The notes: generated from the sequence alone by a model not told the origin. Counted from the stretch's first letter, positions 1-11,483 are shown. The stretch is 64,000 nt of DNA from an uncultured Bryobacteraceae bacterium (GCA_937924525.1 CALDSU010000008.1:496001-560000); one strand, 5' to 3'. Numbers and translations: made by a program.

Positions 1-14
1 TGATCCGGTGAGGA

Positions 15-710
15 TTACTTCACCGGTTCCAGCCGCGCGGTGAGGAATTGCCAGTCCGGAAGCTCGTACGCCTTCTTAGTGGTATTGAGCGGTGCGCTAA
101 ACTCCTTGGATTCATAGGGTCCTAAAGCGCCCCCCTTCAGCAGGCACTCGCCGACCATCACCGGCGGGGAATCGTTCGCCTTCGCCATCAGGCGGACCTT
201 CGCGTTGAGGTCCGTCACGGCGGCGGCCGAATGGTTCACCACCACGAAGCGCATCTCGACTTTCTGGCCCGCGCTTTGAATCAGGCGCAGCCCGGTGACT
301 TCGAGGTGCTTGAGCATGGGGTCGGCCTTGCCCGACGCCTCCTCGGCGACGGTCACGTTTTCGAGCTTCAGGGCGCCCGCCGCGCCCCGTCCGCTTCGAT
401 TCTCAATGTAGTAGTACACGCCCCCGACGATGGCGCCGAACACCGCCGCAAACAGGATGGTCAACAGCCAGGTCGGCATCCCCTGGCGAGGCTGGGGCAC
501 GGAATATACGGGCGGATGCGGCGGCGGGGGCAGGTAGGGCGCCTGAGGTGGCAGATAAGAGGCCTGGGGCGGTAGGACAGGGGACGCGGCGGCGGGCGGC
601 GGCGCCGCGGCGGGCGCAGCCCTCGCCTTCTCCCGCGCGACGCAGTCGGGACACTCGGTCATCGAGGGCGCGCACTCACGCCCGCATTGCGGACAGATCC
701 ACGTAAACAT
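15..710 (-). CDS. Zinc-ribbon, proline-rich single-pass membrane protein (hypothetical)
   Basis: 231 residues. The N-terminus holds a short zinc-ribbon-like cluster (Cys6, Cys9, Cys13, Cys20, Cys23). A Pro/Ala-rich linker at about 30-75 follows, then one hydrophobic segment at about 80-101, then a soluble C-terminal domain of about 125 residues. The C-terminal part reads like a beta-rich FxxL-type domain seen in unnamed acidobacterial proteins, but I do not recognise the family. The layout suggests a cytoplasmic zinc ribbon linked through one membrane span to an extracytoplasmic domain. It is the last gene of a minus-strand series, about 80 bases after a second single-pass protein. Function unknown. 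Confidence 0.75.
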   Translation of the reverse strand: MFTWICPQCGRECAPSMTECPDCVAREKARAAPAAAPPPAAASPVLPPQASYLPPQAPYLPPPPHPPVYSVPQPRQGMPTWLLTILFAAVFGAIVGGVYYYIENRSGRGAAGALKLENVTVAEEASGKADPMLKHLEVTGLRLIQSAGQKVEMRFVVVNHSAAAVTDLNAKVRLMAKANDSPPVMVGECLLKGGALGPYESKEFSAPLNTTKKAYELPDWQFLTARLEPVK

Positions 711-791
711 CTTTCGCTGTCAGGACAGAGGCGGCGGCTACGCTCACCAGCTCCTCTTCAACTGTATCGCACCCGGCCTCCGGGCGCGGGC

Positions 792-1565
792 TCAAAAGCG
801 GCGCAGCGACCGCAGCAGCGGCGCCGTGTCGCGCCCGTCGGGCCGCTGGACGAAGTGGATCACATTCCACTCGCGATCCATCGCACCGATGTAGCGCAGC
901 GAATCCTTGTCGCCGCCCATCAGCACCACGCTATAGCCGCGCGCGGGATAGTCGAGCACCCGATATTGAATTTCGGCCGATCCCATCCGTTCGCGGACGC
1001 TGGCAGGCTGCCCCAGGCGGTGAATCACCGCATGGTAATCGTCCTGGTAGCGAAGTTCCAGAAACGCCTGATCGCGGTTCGTGTAGGAAACGCGGGGCAC
1101 CACGGTCTTTTCGCGCGTGACCAGGACGAGGGCAAACAGGGCGACGGCGAGCACGGCCAGAGTGGCGAGAATCAGGCGGCCCACGCGCTGCTCCGCGGGA
1201 GACTCCAGCCGGATCGCCCCCGCCCCCGTGGGCGCGGGCGGGGTGAACGCCGCGGTCTCCCCGGCAGGCGCGGGAGGCATCTCAATCACCCGTTTTTGGC
1301 GCGGCCACACGGCTCCCGCGCGAAACTCCAGTTCTTTCGTCAGCCCCACGATGACCACGGGATCCGCCACCGGCGACACCTCGCCGAAGAAACGCCGCGG
1401 GATCCACAGGTCCAAGCCGCTTTTCGCGTTGCGGACCTCGATCTCGGACCAGGTGGCGCGGCCGAAACGCCACTCGTTATGTTCAATGCCGAAAATCGCG
1501 GGGTAAAAGGAAAACGGACGCTCTCCCAACTGCGCATACTGCGGAGGCAGAGGAGCGACGCTCAT
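792..1565 (-). CDS. Hypothetical single-pass membrane protein
   Basis: 257 residues with no recognised family. Residues 1-95 form a soluble, Trp/Phe-rich region. A Pro/Ala linker at 97-115 leads to one clear membrane segment at about 130-149. The C-terminal 100 residues are charged and hydrophilic. The gene is read in the same direction as its neighbours at 15-710 and 1596-2015 (30 bases away) and is probably co-transcribed with them. With the zinc-ribbon protein next door it makes a pair of small membrane-anchored proteins of unknown role. Confidence 0.75.
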   Translation of the reverse strand: MSVAPLPPQYAQLGERPFSFYPAIFGIEHNEWRFGRATWSEIEVRNAKSGLDLWIPRRFFGEVSPVADPVVIVGLTKELEFRAGAVWPRQKRVIEMPPAPAGETAAFTPPAPTGAGAIRLESPAEQRVGRLILATLAVLAVALFALVLVTREKTVVPRVSYTNRDQAFLELRYQDDYHAVIHRLGQPASVRERMGSAEIQYRVLDYPARGYSVVLMGGDKDSLRYIGAMDREWNVIHFVQRPDGRDTAPLLRSLRRF

Positions 1566-1595
1566 GGACGCCTCTCAATCATAACAGCGCCGGTT

Positions 1596-2015
1596 TCAGG
1601 CCATGTCGAGCGCGTCCAGAATGCCGGCGACGTCCTCTCCGGTAACGCGTACTTCGGCGTGGGCGGCCAGCCGGGGATGCTCCCACCGATCGAGCGCCTG
1701 GAACAGGGCCATCTTGGCGATGGCGTAACGCTCGGTGCTGTTGAGCGCATGATGAGCGGCTTCCCACGGCGCCAGCACGGCGCGCGCGAGGAAGACCGAT
1801 ACAGGGGCGTAGGCCTTGCGGTCGCCGGACACCTGAAAGACGTACTGCGTGCCCGTCTGGTGATCGCGGGAGGCGGCACGCTGGCCCTCGTAGAAGTATT
1901 GGTAGACGTAGCCGCTCAAGGCGGTGTAGAGCTTGAGCCGGCGGATGGCAGGCGCGCCGGTCAGCGGCGGTTCGGGCGGCCGCTTTAATTTGTGGAACCA
2001 CTCGCGCCAGCCCAC
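1596..2015 (-). CDS. Hypothetical protein, 139 aa, GTG start
   Basis: 139 residues, starting at a GTG four bases after the stop codon of the cobalamin adenosyltransferase gene, so it is very likely translated from the same message. The N-terminus is basic and Pro-rich. The rest is predicted mainly helical, with no signal peptide and no membrane span. No family recognised. Close spacing to pduO suggests co-expression, but nothing in the sequence ties it to cobalamin metabolism. Confidence 0.7.
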   Translation of the reverse strand: MGWREWFHKLKRPPEPPLTGAPAIRRLKLYTALSGYVYQYFYEGQRAASRDHQTGTQYVFQVSGDRKAYAPVSVFLARAVLAPWEAAHHALNSTERYAIAKMALFQALDRWEHPRLAAHAEVRVTGEDVAGILDALDMA

Positions 2016-2019
2016 CAGA

Positions 2020-2658
2020 CTACTCCGGCGCTTCTCGTCGGGCGGAGGCGGCGCGATTGGGTTGCCACAGCGTCTCGGCTTCTCCCAGCCGGTGCGACGC
2101 CCAGCGGCTCCACACGAAGAGCGCGTCGCTCAGGCGGTTCAGGTACGGAACGCATTCGGCCGGGATCTGCTCCTCGCTCGCCAGCGCCACGCACAACCTC
2201 TCCGCGCGCCGGCAGACCGTCCGGCACACATGCAGTTCCGCGTTCAGGCGGCAGCCTCCCGGCAAAACGAACGACCTGAGGGGCGGCAGGTCCGCGTTCA
2301 TCCGGTCCAGTTCGTCCTCCAGTTGCCGGACCTCCGCGCTGGTCACTCGTGGTTGGCGCGGGTGAATATCTTCAGGCAGGGTGGCCAGAACCGAGCCCAG
2401 GTTGAACAGTTCGTGCTGGACGCGGTGCAGGATGGCGGCCAGTTCAGCGAGTTCGGGCGCGCGCGCCGCGTTTTCCGCGGCTGTGACCGCGGCGATACCC
2501 AGAAAGGCGTTCAATTCGTCCACCGCGCCATAGGTTTCAATCCGCAAGGCGTCCTTGGGCACGCGCTGGCCGCCGACCAGGCTGGTCTCGCCCTGGTCTC
2601 CGCGCTTGGTGTAGATACGATTGAGCGCGATGCGCGGCTCGTTGAATTTCGCTTCCAT
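2020..2658 (-). CDS. pduO: Cob(I)alamin adenosyltransferase, PduO type
   Basis: 212-residue ATP:cob(I)alamin adenosyltransferase, which transfers the adenosyl group of ATP to cob(I)alamin to make coenzyme B12. The PduO-family landmarks are present: the N-terminal nucleotide-binding stretch YTKRGDQGETSLVGG, the YGAVDELNAFLG motif, the LPGG segment, the Arg-rich CRTVCRRAER helix and the C-terminal YLNRLSDALFV helix. The start is set at 2658; longer readings would run into gap. A strong hairpin (2666-2688) sits directly upstream of this start. Lies between gap and a small hypothetical gene in the same direction. Confidence 0.92.
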   Translation of the reverse strand: MEAKFNEPRIALNRIYTKRGDQGETSLVGGQRVPKDALRIETYGAVDELNAFLGIAAVTAAENAARAPELAELAAILHRVQHELFNLGSVLATLPEDIHPRQPRVTSAEVRQLEDELDRMNADLPPLRSFVLPGGCRLNAELHVCRTVCRRAERLCVALASEEQIPAECVPYLNRLSDALFVWSRWASHRLGEAETLWQPNRAASARREAPE

Positions 2659-2665
2659 GGCAGAG

Positions 2666-2688
2666 GGGCAGGCGCGGCGCGCCTGCCC
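2666..2688 (-). promoter_or_regulatory. GC-rich hairpin between gap and pduO
   Basis: A perfect 9-bp inverted repeat (2666-2674 with 2680-2688, loop 5) lies between the end of gap and the start codon of pduO. It ends only 7 bases before the pduO ATG, so it either attenuates read-through from gap or hides the ribosome site. No T-run follows it on the minus strand. Confidence 0.5.
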
Positions 2689-2738
2689 GGTTTCAATTGG
2701 CGGTGGTCGCGAGGCCTCGAGGTCCCGCGAGGGAACGA

Positions 2739-4692
<1,954 letters not shown>

Positions 4693-4696
<4 letters not shown>

Positions 4697-5535
4697 TCGG
4701 GCGCTCCCTCGAGCAGAGGCGCAACCTGCCGCCGGACGGGCGCTTTCCACACAAACACGGCCAGCAGCACGAAAGCGACGCTCGTCAACAGGCTGGCTTC
4801 GGGACCATAGTCTCCGCCGCTCCACAGCGGACCGGCGTTCCAACGCATTTCGTAGGCCGTCAACTTCATTGTAAACCCGCTGACGTTGGCGCCGAACAGC
4901 GGCAGGACAAGATTCCAGCCGTAGTGAAGTCCAATAGGCAGCCAGAGATCGCGGCTCCGCCAGAAGGCAACGCCGAACAGAATCCCGAAGCCGGCGGTGT
5001 TCAACAGAGCGTGCCAGGTGGAATAAGGGTTGCCGCCGTGCAGCAGGGCGAACGCCGCGCCCACCGGGAAGATGGTGGAAAATGGGCCCAGCCGCCGGAT
5101 GAGGAGTTGGAACGCGTAGCCGCGGAAACACATCTCCTCACCGACCGAGCCGGCCGCCAGCATGGCGACCAGCAGGGCGGCGCTGGCCAAATCCGGCGCG
5201 CCGGCTGCCGGTTCCAGACGAGCCATGCCCGCCAGCAGCGGCCCGCCGAGAACCAACAACGCCATCGCCCCGCCGCCCGCCAGGCCCCAGCCTAGGTTGA
5301 TGGCGGAAGCGCGGCCGCCCCGCAAACCGATGTCCCGCCAGTGGCGCCGCTCGTAGATCCGGAGCGTGAGCAGATTCGTGGTAAACGCCGCCACCAGCGT
5401 GCCGAGCGAGCCGCCTGCCAGGTAACCGGACAGACCCACCAGCAGATGCGACACGACCAGCAGCGTGACCCAGTAGAAGAAGATGTAAAGCCCGACGCGG
5501 AGAGCGACGGATTTCGCGTCCAGCGGTTGCGCCAC
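4693..5535 (-). CDS. CPBP-family intramembrane metalloprotease
   Basis: 280-residue multi-pass membrane protein of the CPBP/CAAX protease (ABI) family. The catalytic motif EExxxR is present as EEMCFRG near residue 154. The second motif FGxxF appears as ILFGVAFWR, and the final conserved His lies in the IGLHYGWN motif. About seven hydrophobic segments are visible. Members cleave within the membrane or process prenylated peptides and are often involved in envelope maintenance. Downstream neighbour overlaps by 4 bases and encodes a secreted BamE-like protein. Confidence 0.88.
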
Positions 5536-5621
5536 TTAACGGCTCGCTTTCCTGGCGCAGCCGCAGACCCCATCCGCCCGGGGGGCTGTTGCGCCAAGCT
5601 CTATCCGCATACACTGTGGGC

Positions 5622-6140
5622 ATGGCTGCCCGGCGCATTCGCCAGCTTGGCGATCCGGTCCTGCGCGAGAAGTCCGCGATGGTGGCGGAGCCGGCCGCCG
5701 AAGCGGAACTGCTCGCGGACTTGCGCGCGACGTTGCATGCATTCCAGCAGACCCGAGGTTTCGGGCGCGGCATTAGCGCCGTCCAGATCGGTGAGCCAAA
5801 AAGACTAATATATATCGAATCCGGCGCCGCTTCGTTTTGTCTCTTCAACCCGGTTTACGAACGCACCAGCGAAATCACCTTCGAGCTTTGGGACGATTGC
5901 TTCTCGTTCCCTGATTTGATGGTCTGGGTGCGGCGCCACCGCGCCGTGCGCGTACAATATCGGGACGAGAAGGGCGCGGCCCGCGCGCTGGACGCCGAAG
6001 GCGATCTGGCCGAGTTGCTGCAACACGAAATGGATCACCTGGATGGGGTGCTGGCGCTTGATCGCGCTCTGGACGCGCAGGCGCTCGCCACGCGCGAAGA
6101 GTGGCTCCGCAGGGGCGCCCCGCGCTTTTCCCGCTGGTAG
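5622..6140 (+). CDS. def: Peptide deformylase, divergent
   Basis: 172 residues. Peptide deformylase removes the formyl group from nascent N-terminal fMet. Motif 1 is GRGISAVQ (residues 48-55) instead of GxGLAAxQ. Motif 2 is DDCFSFPD (91-98) with the metal ligand Cys93, in place of EGCLS. Motif 3 is QHEMDHLDG, with His135 and His139 as metal ligands and Glu136 as the catalytic base. All metal ligands are present, so it may be active, but the divergence suggests a type III or specialised enzyme. Start at 5622 chosen because the domain begins there; no fmt gene is adjacent. Confidence 0.8.
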   Translation: MAARRIRQLGDPVLREKSAMVAEPAAEAELLADLRATLHAFQQTRGFGRGISAVQIGEPKRLIYIESGAASFCLFNPVYERTSEITFELWDDCFSFPDLMVWVRRHRAVRVQYRDEKGAARALDAEGDLAELLQHEMDHLDGVLALDRALDAQALATREEWLRRGAPRFSRW

Positions 6141-6155
6141 AAAGGAAACCGCCCG

Positions 6156-7370
6156 ATGACTCGTCGCGACCTCGCCGCACTGTCCGGATTCACCGCTTCC
6201 GCCCTGGGCTTCGCCGCCAATGAGACGCTGCACATCGGCTGCCTGGGCTCGGGCGGACGCTGCCGCCACTTACTGCAATCGCTGGTAAAAATCCCCGGGG
6301 TCCGGGTCGCGGCGGTGTGCGATGTCTGGGAGCGCCATCGCGAGATGACGCGCGCCCTGGCCGCCCCCCGGGCGTTCGTCACCGGCGATTTCCGCGCCGT
6401 GCTGGACCGTAAGGACATCGACGCCGTCCTGATCGCTTCACCGGACCATTGGCACGTACCGATGACCATTGCGGCGTGCGACGCGGGCAAAGATGTCTAT
6501 GTGGAGAAGCCCCTGACGCATAAACTGGCCGAAGGGCGGCAGGTGATCGACGCCTGCCGGCGTTCAGGGCGGATCGTGCAGGTCGGCATGCAACAGCGCA
6601 GCATGCCCCATGTGCAACGGGGCTGGGAGATCATCCGTTCGGGCGCGCTTGGCAAGATTCTGAAGGTGCACCTGACCTGGAATCGCAACGCGCCCCGGGG
6701 ACGCCCCGCGCCTCTGGAAATCCCGCCCGCCAGCGTGGATTGGAGCGCGTTCCTCGGCAACGCTCCCCCGCAGCCGTTCGATCCCTACCGGCTCCGTAAC
6801 TGGCGCTGGTTTTGGGATTTCGGCGGCGGCTTGTTCACCGACCTGATGGTGCACTGGATCGACGTGGTGCACTGGTGCCTGGATCTCGATCATCCGGCGA
6901 TGGCCACCTCCATTGGCGATCATATGGCGTTTGGCGACCTGTGGGAGACGCCGGACACCGTCCAGACCCTGATGCGCTATCCGAAACAGGGCGTGCAGGT
7001 GTATTTCGAAGGCACCTTCTCGAACCAGCGCAACGCCGCCATGATCGAGTTCATGGGCACCGAAGGCACGCTCTACGTGGATCGCGGCCGCATCGAGGTG
7101 ATTCCGGAACGCAAGCGGGGCGCCGACGGCAAGTTTTACGAAACCCGCATTCCCGCCGAGGACTGGATCCTCGGCGAAGGGCCGCGCGGAGCGGACTTCT
7201 ACGCGCAGCCAGACGCCGAACTGCTGCACCTGACCCATTGGCTGGAATGCATCCGGGCGCACAGGCAACCGAACACGCCGGTGGAGGCGGGCGTCAGCGC
7301 CGCATCGGCCGCGCACCTGGCGAACCTGGCGTTGCGGTCCGGACAGGTGGCGCAATGGCCAGACGGGTAG
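6156..7370 (+). CDS. Gfo/Idh/MocA-family oxidoreductase with Tat-type leader
   Basis: 404 residues. The N-terminus (MTRRDLAALSG) is a twin-arginine signal with a short hydrophobic stretch. The NAD(P)-binding fold follows: LHIGCLGSGGRCRHLL with its Gly-rich turn. The family signature EKPLTHKLAEG lies at about 117-127. The C-terminal domain has the expected beta-sheet and the TNDLMVHWIDVVHW-like region at 224-238. Such enzymes oxidise or reduce sugars and inositols. Exported, NADP-loaded versions are common in Planctomycetes and Acidobacteria. It follows the deformylase gene by 15 bases. Confidence 0.87.
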   Translation: MTRRDLAALSGFTASALGFAANETLHIGCLGSGGRCRHLLQSLVKIPGVRVAAVCDVWERHREMTRALAAPRAFVTGDFRAVLDRKDIDAVLIASPDHWHVPMTIAACDAGKDVYVEKPLTHKLAEGRQVIDACRRSGRIVQVGMQQRSMPHVQRGWEIIRSGALGKILKVHLTWNRNAPRGRPAPLEIPPASVDWSAFLGNAPPQPFDPYRLRNWRWFWDFGGGLFTDLMVHWIDVVHWCLDLDHPAMATSIGDHMAFGDLWETPDTVQTLMRYPKQGVQVYFEGTFSNQRNAAMIEFMGTEGTLYVDRGRIEVIPERKRGADGKFYETRIPAEDWILGEGPRGADFYAQPDAELLHLTHWLECIRAHRQPNTPVEAGVSAASAAHLANLALRSGQVAQWPDG

Positions 7371-7444
7371 GGTCCGGTCGGCACTCGCGCCCCGCGCCGG
7401 GCCAGCAGGTTACCCCGCGATCAGTGGTACGCTGAAGCAAGCGT

Positions 7445-7521
7445 GGGCGGTTAGCTCAGCCGGTTAGAGCGCCTGCCTTACAAGCAGGAGGTCGCAGGTT
7501 CGAGTCCCGCACCGCCCACCA
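7445..7521 (+). tRNA. tRNA-Val (anticodon UAC)
   Basis: Full cloverleaf. Acceptor stem GGGCGGT (7445-7451) pairs with ACCGCCC (7511-7517). The D arm has AGCTCAGCCGGTTAGAGC. The anticodon stem CCTGC/GCAGG encloses loop CTTACAA, with anticodon TAC at 7479-7481, reading GUA. The T loop is GGTTCGAGTCC. The CCA tail is encoded. An 8-bp hairpin (7527-7534 with 7540-7547) follows six bases after the CCA and may help end or process the transcript. Confidence 0.98.
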
Positions 7522-7704
7522 TCGGATTTCGCGCCGCGTGCGCGAAAACCAGCGTTGGCCCTCCCCGGGCTGGGGGACAGGCGGAACCGGTTGAGAATGT
7601 CGTGTTGAGCTTCTCTGAGTGGTTTTTTTGGGGCCCTCCGGGGATGGGCACCCAAGATGTTGGGGCATTCGCAAGATTACTACTGTGGGCAGTATGGCAA
7701 CCGC
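7522..7704. other. Non-coding spacer downstream of tRNA-Val
   Basis: No credible gene. It contains the small hairpin after the tRNA (7527-7547) and a T-run near 7621-7628 inside a GC-rich context. Antisense reading of the tRNA gives an artefactual peptide only. Confidence 0.6.
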
Positions 7705-7733
7705 TTTACATTTCCCTCGGGCGCGTTTAGTAT
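7705..7733 (+). promoter_or_regulatory. Predicted sigma-70 promoter for smc
   Basis: -35 TTTACA (7705-7710) and -10 TAGTAT (7728-7733), spaced 17 bases, about 36 bases before the smc start codon. Confidence 0.55.
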
Positions 7734-7769
7734 AGTGACATCCCCCGAGCAATGACGTGAGGGTGCCTC

Positions 7770-10700
7770 TTGCTACAGCTCAAACGGGTTGAAATTCAGG
7801 GTTTCAAGTCCTTCTACGACCGGACCGAATTGCGATTTGACGGAACCGGAATTGCCGCCATCGTGGGGCCAAACGGTTGCGGCAAGTCCAATCTGAGCGA
7901 CGCCATCAGTTGGGTGCTAGGCGAACAATCGGCGAAATCCCTCCGCGGCACGCGGATGGAGGATGTGATCTTCGCCGGCACCAGGGACCGCAAACCGCTT
8001 GGCATGGCGTCGGTCACCATGACCCTGGTGGATCCGGTCGCGACCGGCCAGATCCCTTCCGACCTGCCGAAAGAATCGCTGCAAACCGGCAACCGGCCCG
8101 CGGAGGTCACCATCACGCGGCGGCTGTATCGTTCCGGCGAGAGCGAATACCTCATCGATGGCAGGCCAGCGCGTTTGCGCGACATTCAGGACCTGTTCAT
8201 GGGCACTGGATTGGGGCCGGAGAGCTACGCCATCATCGAACAGGGCCGGATCGGCCAGATTCTGAGCTCGAAGCCCCAGGACCGCCGGGCCATTATCGAG
8301 GAAGCCGCCGGGGTCACCAAGTACAAGACCCGCCGGCGCCTCGCCGAGGGCAAACTGGAAAGCGCCAAGCAGAACCTCTCGCGAGTGTTTGACATTCTCG
8401 AAGAGGTGACGCGGCAGTTGAATTCGCTGAAGCGCCAGGCGGCCAAGGCGAAACGGCACAGCGAACTGAAAGCGGAGATGGACGGCCGGTTGCGGGTGGT
8501 GCTGGCCGGCCGGTTCGAGCGGCTGAGCGAGGGCGAGGCCCGGGTGGCGGAAACCAGGGGGCAGGCCGCCCGCGACTTCGAACGGCTGGCGCAAAGCCTG
8601 GCCGCGAAGGAACAGGATCACGCGAGGCTGCAGGCAGCCTGCTTCGACCTGGAGAAAGAGTTGACCGCGATTCGCTCGCGTCTGGCGGAACTCCACGTGG
8701 AGGCGGAACGCACGCGCGGCCGGATCGAGTCGCAAGCGCGCCAGATCGGCACGATTGATCAGCGGATGGAGCAGGGCGAAAGCGAGTCGCTGCAACTGGA
8801 AACCGGGCTCGCCGCACTCGAGGCGGAAATTCAGAACCACCGGGCCGTGCTCCAGGAATTGGAAGCCCAGGCTGGGGATGCCCGGGAGCAGAGCCTAGCC
8901 GCCAACGAGCATCGCGAAGTGCTACAAGGCCAGGTCCGGGACCGGGAGAAGGCCCTCGAGGCGGGCCGCGCGGCGGTGCTGCGCCTGATGGGCGAAGCCT
9001 CCACGCTCCGGAATCAGCTTGCGCAAATCGACGAGTACCTGGCGGGGATTGAACGGGAAACGGCGCGCGCCCGCCGCGAGGAGGAAGCCGCGACCGCGGA
9101 TCTGGAACGCGTCCTGCGGGCCCAGGAAGAGGTCTCGGCATCCCTGTCGGCACAGCAGTTGCAGCTTGAGACGCTCCAGGGAAAGCGCCAGAAGCTCGAC
9201 GAGGAGCTGGGCGTGCACAAGCAGTTGGCCCACGAGACGCGGCGGCGGCTCGAGCAGTTGCGGAGCGAGGTCTCGCAGCTTCAGGCGCGCAAGGAGTCGC
9301 TGGAAGGGGTGATCGCCCACCGCGCCTACACAACCGAGTCGGTCAAACGGGTGTTCGCGGCCATCGAGAAGGGTGCGATCGCGGACTTCAAGCCGCTGGG
9401 CGTGCTGGCGGATTTTGTGGAGGTGGACCGCAACTTCGAAAAGGCCGCCGAGGAGTTCCTGCACGAGGAACTCGAGTACATCGTGGTCTCGAACTGGGAG
9501 CAAGCCGAGCGCGGTGTGGACGTGATCCGGGGCGAACTGGAAGGCCGCGCCACGTTCCTGGTGCACCCGGACAGCAACGGCGCGCCGGGACAGGAGACCG
9601 CGCCGCTGCCGGAACCGGCCATCGGTCCCGAGACCGGCATCGTGGCGAGGCTGAGCGACGGCTTACGCCTGGTGAACGGGCTGAAAGACCGCGCCCAGGA
9701 CTTGCTGCCGCGGCTGGCCACGTGTTTTCTGGCCGAGGACCGCGCGGCCGCGCAGCGCCTCTCCGCGCAATATCCCCACCTCTATTTCCTGCTGCCGGAC
9801 GGCGTTTGCTACCACGGTCACGCCTTGAGCGGAGGCAAGAAGAAGGGCGGCGGCCCCCTCGGGTTGAAGCGCGAATTGCGCGAGGTGACCGCGGCCGCCG
9901 AAGCCAGGGAGCGCGCGATGGAAGCGCAAGCCCGCCGCCTGGCCGAGCTCGACGACCGGATCGCTGAGCTAACCGAAGAACTGGAACGCCTGCGCCAGTC
10001 CCAGCAAGCCGCGGAAAAAGACGCGGTCGCGCTGGGCAGCGAAATGCGCAAACTTACCGAGGAACTGGCGCGCACCAATTCCCGCCTCTCGGTGGCGCGC
10101 GTAGAACTGGAACGGCTCCGGCAGGAACGCGAACGCTCGACCCAACAGCGGCAGAAAAGCCAGACGCTGCTGGAAGAGAAAGAGCAGGCCCGCCATCGTC
10201 AGGAGGAGGAACTGGCCTCGCTGCGCCAGCACCTGGAGGAGCTCGAAGGCGAGTTCACGCGCGCTCAGGAGGAACACGCCGTCCTTCGGGTGCGGCTGGC
10301 TGGCTTGGACGAACGGGTGCGGGCGGAAAGCGCGACCCTGCAGCGGCTGGATTCGCAAGGGAAGGAACGCTCGCACCGGCGGCAGGCGCTGCACCAGGAA
10401 ATCGAGCGCCTGGCCGTCGAGCGAGCCCGCCTGCTGGCCGACAACGTCGAACTGGACCGCAAGGCCGGACATCTGGCGGAGGAGGTCCAGGAGGCCGAAC
10501 AGCAGGTGGCGAGTCTCGCGGCCCACGAGGGAGAAACCCGGGCGGCGCTGGCCGCCGCTGAGGAGGAAATCCGCCAGCTTCGCGCCGAGGCCGACGCCGT
10601 CCGGGAAGAGCGCTCGCGCCTGGAGGTGGACCTGGTGCAACTGCGGGCCGATTTGAAGTATCTCGACGAAACCAGCCGCAAAGAACTGGGGGTGGGCGTG

Positions 10701-11483
10701 GCGGAACTGCGGGCGGAATTGCTGGCTCCTCCCGCTGGTGAAGACGGGCAACCCGCGCCGGTGCTGGAACTGAGCGCCGAACTGCTCGAGGAATCCGAGC
10801 GGGCTTATGCCGAGTTGAAGAGCCGGATCGAAGCGATGGGTCCGGTGAACCCGCAGGCCCTCGAGGAATTCCAGGAAACCCAGCAGCGCTATGACTTCCT
10901 GAACGCCCAGCGGCAGGACCTGCTCGATTCGATCCGCGATACGGAAAAGGCGATCGCAGAGATCGACCAGGTGTCGCGCCAGAAGTTCGCCGAAGCGTTC
11001 CGGGCCATCAACGAACACTTCCGCCAGACGTTCCAAATCCTGTTTGGCGGCGGCACGGGCGAGATGCGCCTGACCGACGAAGAGAACGCGGCCGAATCCG
11101 GGATCGATATCGCCGCGCAGCCGCCGGGTAAGAAGCTTCAGAACGTCCTGCTGCTCTCGGGCGGGGAGAAAGCGCTGACCGCGATGGCCCTGTTGATGGC
11201 GATCTTCCGCTATCAGCCGAGCCCGTTCTGTGTGCTGGACGAGGTCGACGCGCCCCTCGACGAAGCCAACATCGGCCGCTTCACGAAGCTGATCCAGGAG
11301 ATGTCGCTGGAAACGCAGTTCGTGCTGATTACGCACTCCAAGAAGACGATGGAGGCGGCGCACGCCATGTACGGCGTCACCATGCAGGAGCCGGGCGTGT
11401 CGAAGCTGGTGTCGGTGAAGTTCCCGGGCATGGCGGGCGGCAACGGGAACGGCAACGGCGTCCGCAAGCTGCCGGCTTCGTAG
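7770..11483 (+). CDS. smc: Chromosome segregation protein SMC
   Basis: 1237 residues, a full-length SMC ATPase that compacts and segregates the chromosome with ScpA/ScpB. Residues 1-160 hold the N-terminal ATPase half with Walker A GPNGCGKS (33-40). Long Glu/Arg/Gln-rich coiled coils occupy about 170-510 and 690-1010. A globular hinge lies at about 515-680. The C-terminal ATPase half has the signature LLSGGEKALTAMALL and Walker B FCVLDEVDAPLD near 1150. It starts at TTG (7770), which gives the canonical MLQLKRVEIQGFKSF start; no in-frame ATG fits. It ends with a short Gly/Asn-rich tail. Confidence 0.97.
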   Translation: MLQLKRVEIQGFKSFYDRTELRFDGTGIAAIVGPNGCGKSNLSDAISWVLGEQSAKSLRGTRMEDVIFAGTRDRKPLGMASVTMTLVDPVATGQIPSDLPKESLQTGNRPAEVTITRRLYRSGESEYLIDGRPARLRDIQDLFMGTGLGPESYAIIEQGRIGQILSSKPQDRRAIIEEAAGVTKYKTRRRLAEGKLESAKQNLSRVFDILEEVTRQLNSLKRQAAKAKRHSELKAEMDGRLRVVLAGRFERLSEGEARVAETRGQAARDFERLAQSLAAKEQDHARLQAACFDLEKELTAIRSRLAELHVEAERTRGRIESQARQIGTIDQRMEQGESESLQLETGLAALEAEIQNHRAVLQELEAQAGDAREQSLAANEHREVLQGQVRDREKALEAGRAAVLRLMGEASTLRNQLAQIDEYLAGIERETARARREEEAATADLERVLRAQEEVSASLSAQQLQLETLQGKRQKLDEELGVHKQLAHETRRRLEQLRSEVSQLQARKESLEGVIAHRAYTTESVKRVFAAIEKGAIADFKPLGVLADFVEVDRNFEKAAEEFLHEELEYIVVSNWEQAERGVDVIRGELEGRATFLVHPDSNGAPGQETAPLPEPAIGPETGIVARLSDGLRLVNGLKDRAQDLLPRLATCFLAEDRAAAQRLSAQYPHLYFLLPDGVCYHGHALSGGKKKGGGPLGLKRELREVTAAAEARERAMEAQARRLAELDDRIAELTEELERLRQSQQAAEKDAVALGSEMRKLTEELARTNSRLSVARVELERLRQERERSTQQRQKSQTLLEEKEQARHRQEEELASLRQHLEELEGEFTRAQEEHAVLRVRLAGLDERVRAESATLQRLDSQGKERSHRRQALHQEIERLAVERARLLADNVELDRKAGHLAEEVQEAEQQVASLAAHEGETRAALAAAEEEIRQLRAEADAVREERSRLEVDLVQLRADLKYLDETSRKELGVGVAELRAELLAPPAGEDGQPAPVLELSAELLEESERAYAELKSRIEAMGPVNPQALEEFQETQQRYDFLNAQRQDLLDSIRDTEKAIAEIDQVSRQKFAEAFRAINEHFRQTFQILFGGGTGEMRLTDEENAAESGIDIAAQPPGKKLQNVLLLSGGEKALTAMALLMAIFRYQPSPFCVLDEVDAPLDEANIGRFTKLIQEMSLETQFVLITHSKKTMEAAHAMYGVTMQEPGVSKLVSVKFPGMAGGNGNGNGVRKLPAS

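Noticed and set aside
7456-7752. Minus-strand reading of about 98 codons over the tRNA gene
   Set aside because: It is a false product from reading tRNA-Val backward (gives the well-known 'DSNLRPPACKAG' artefact).
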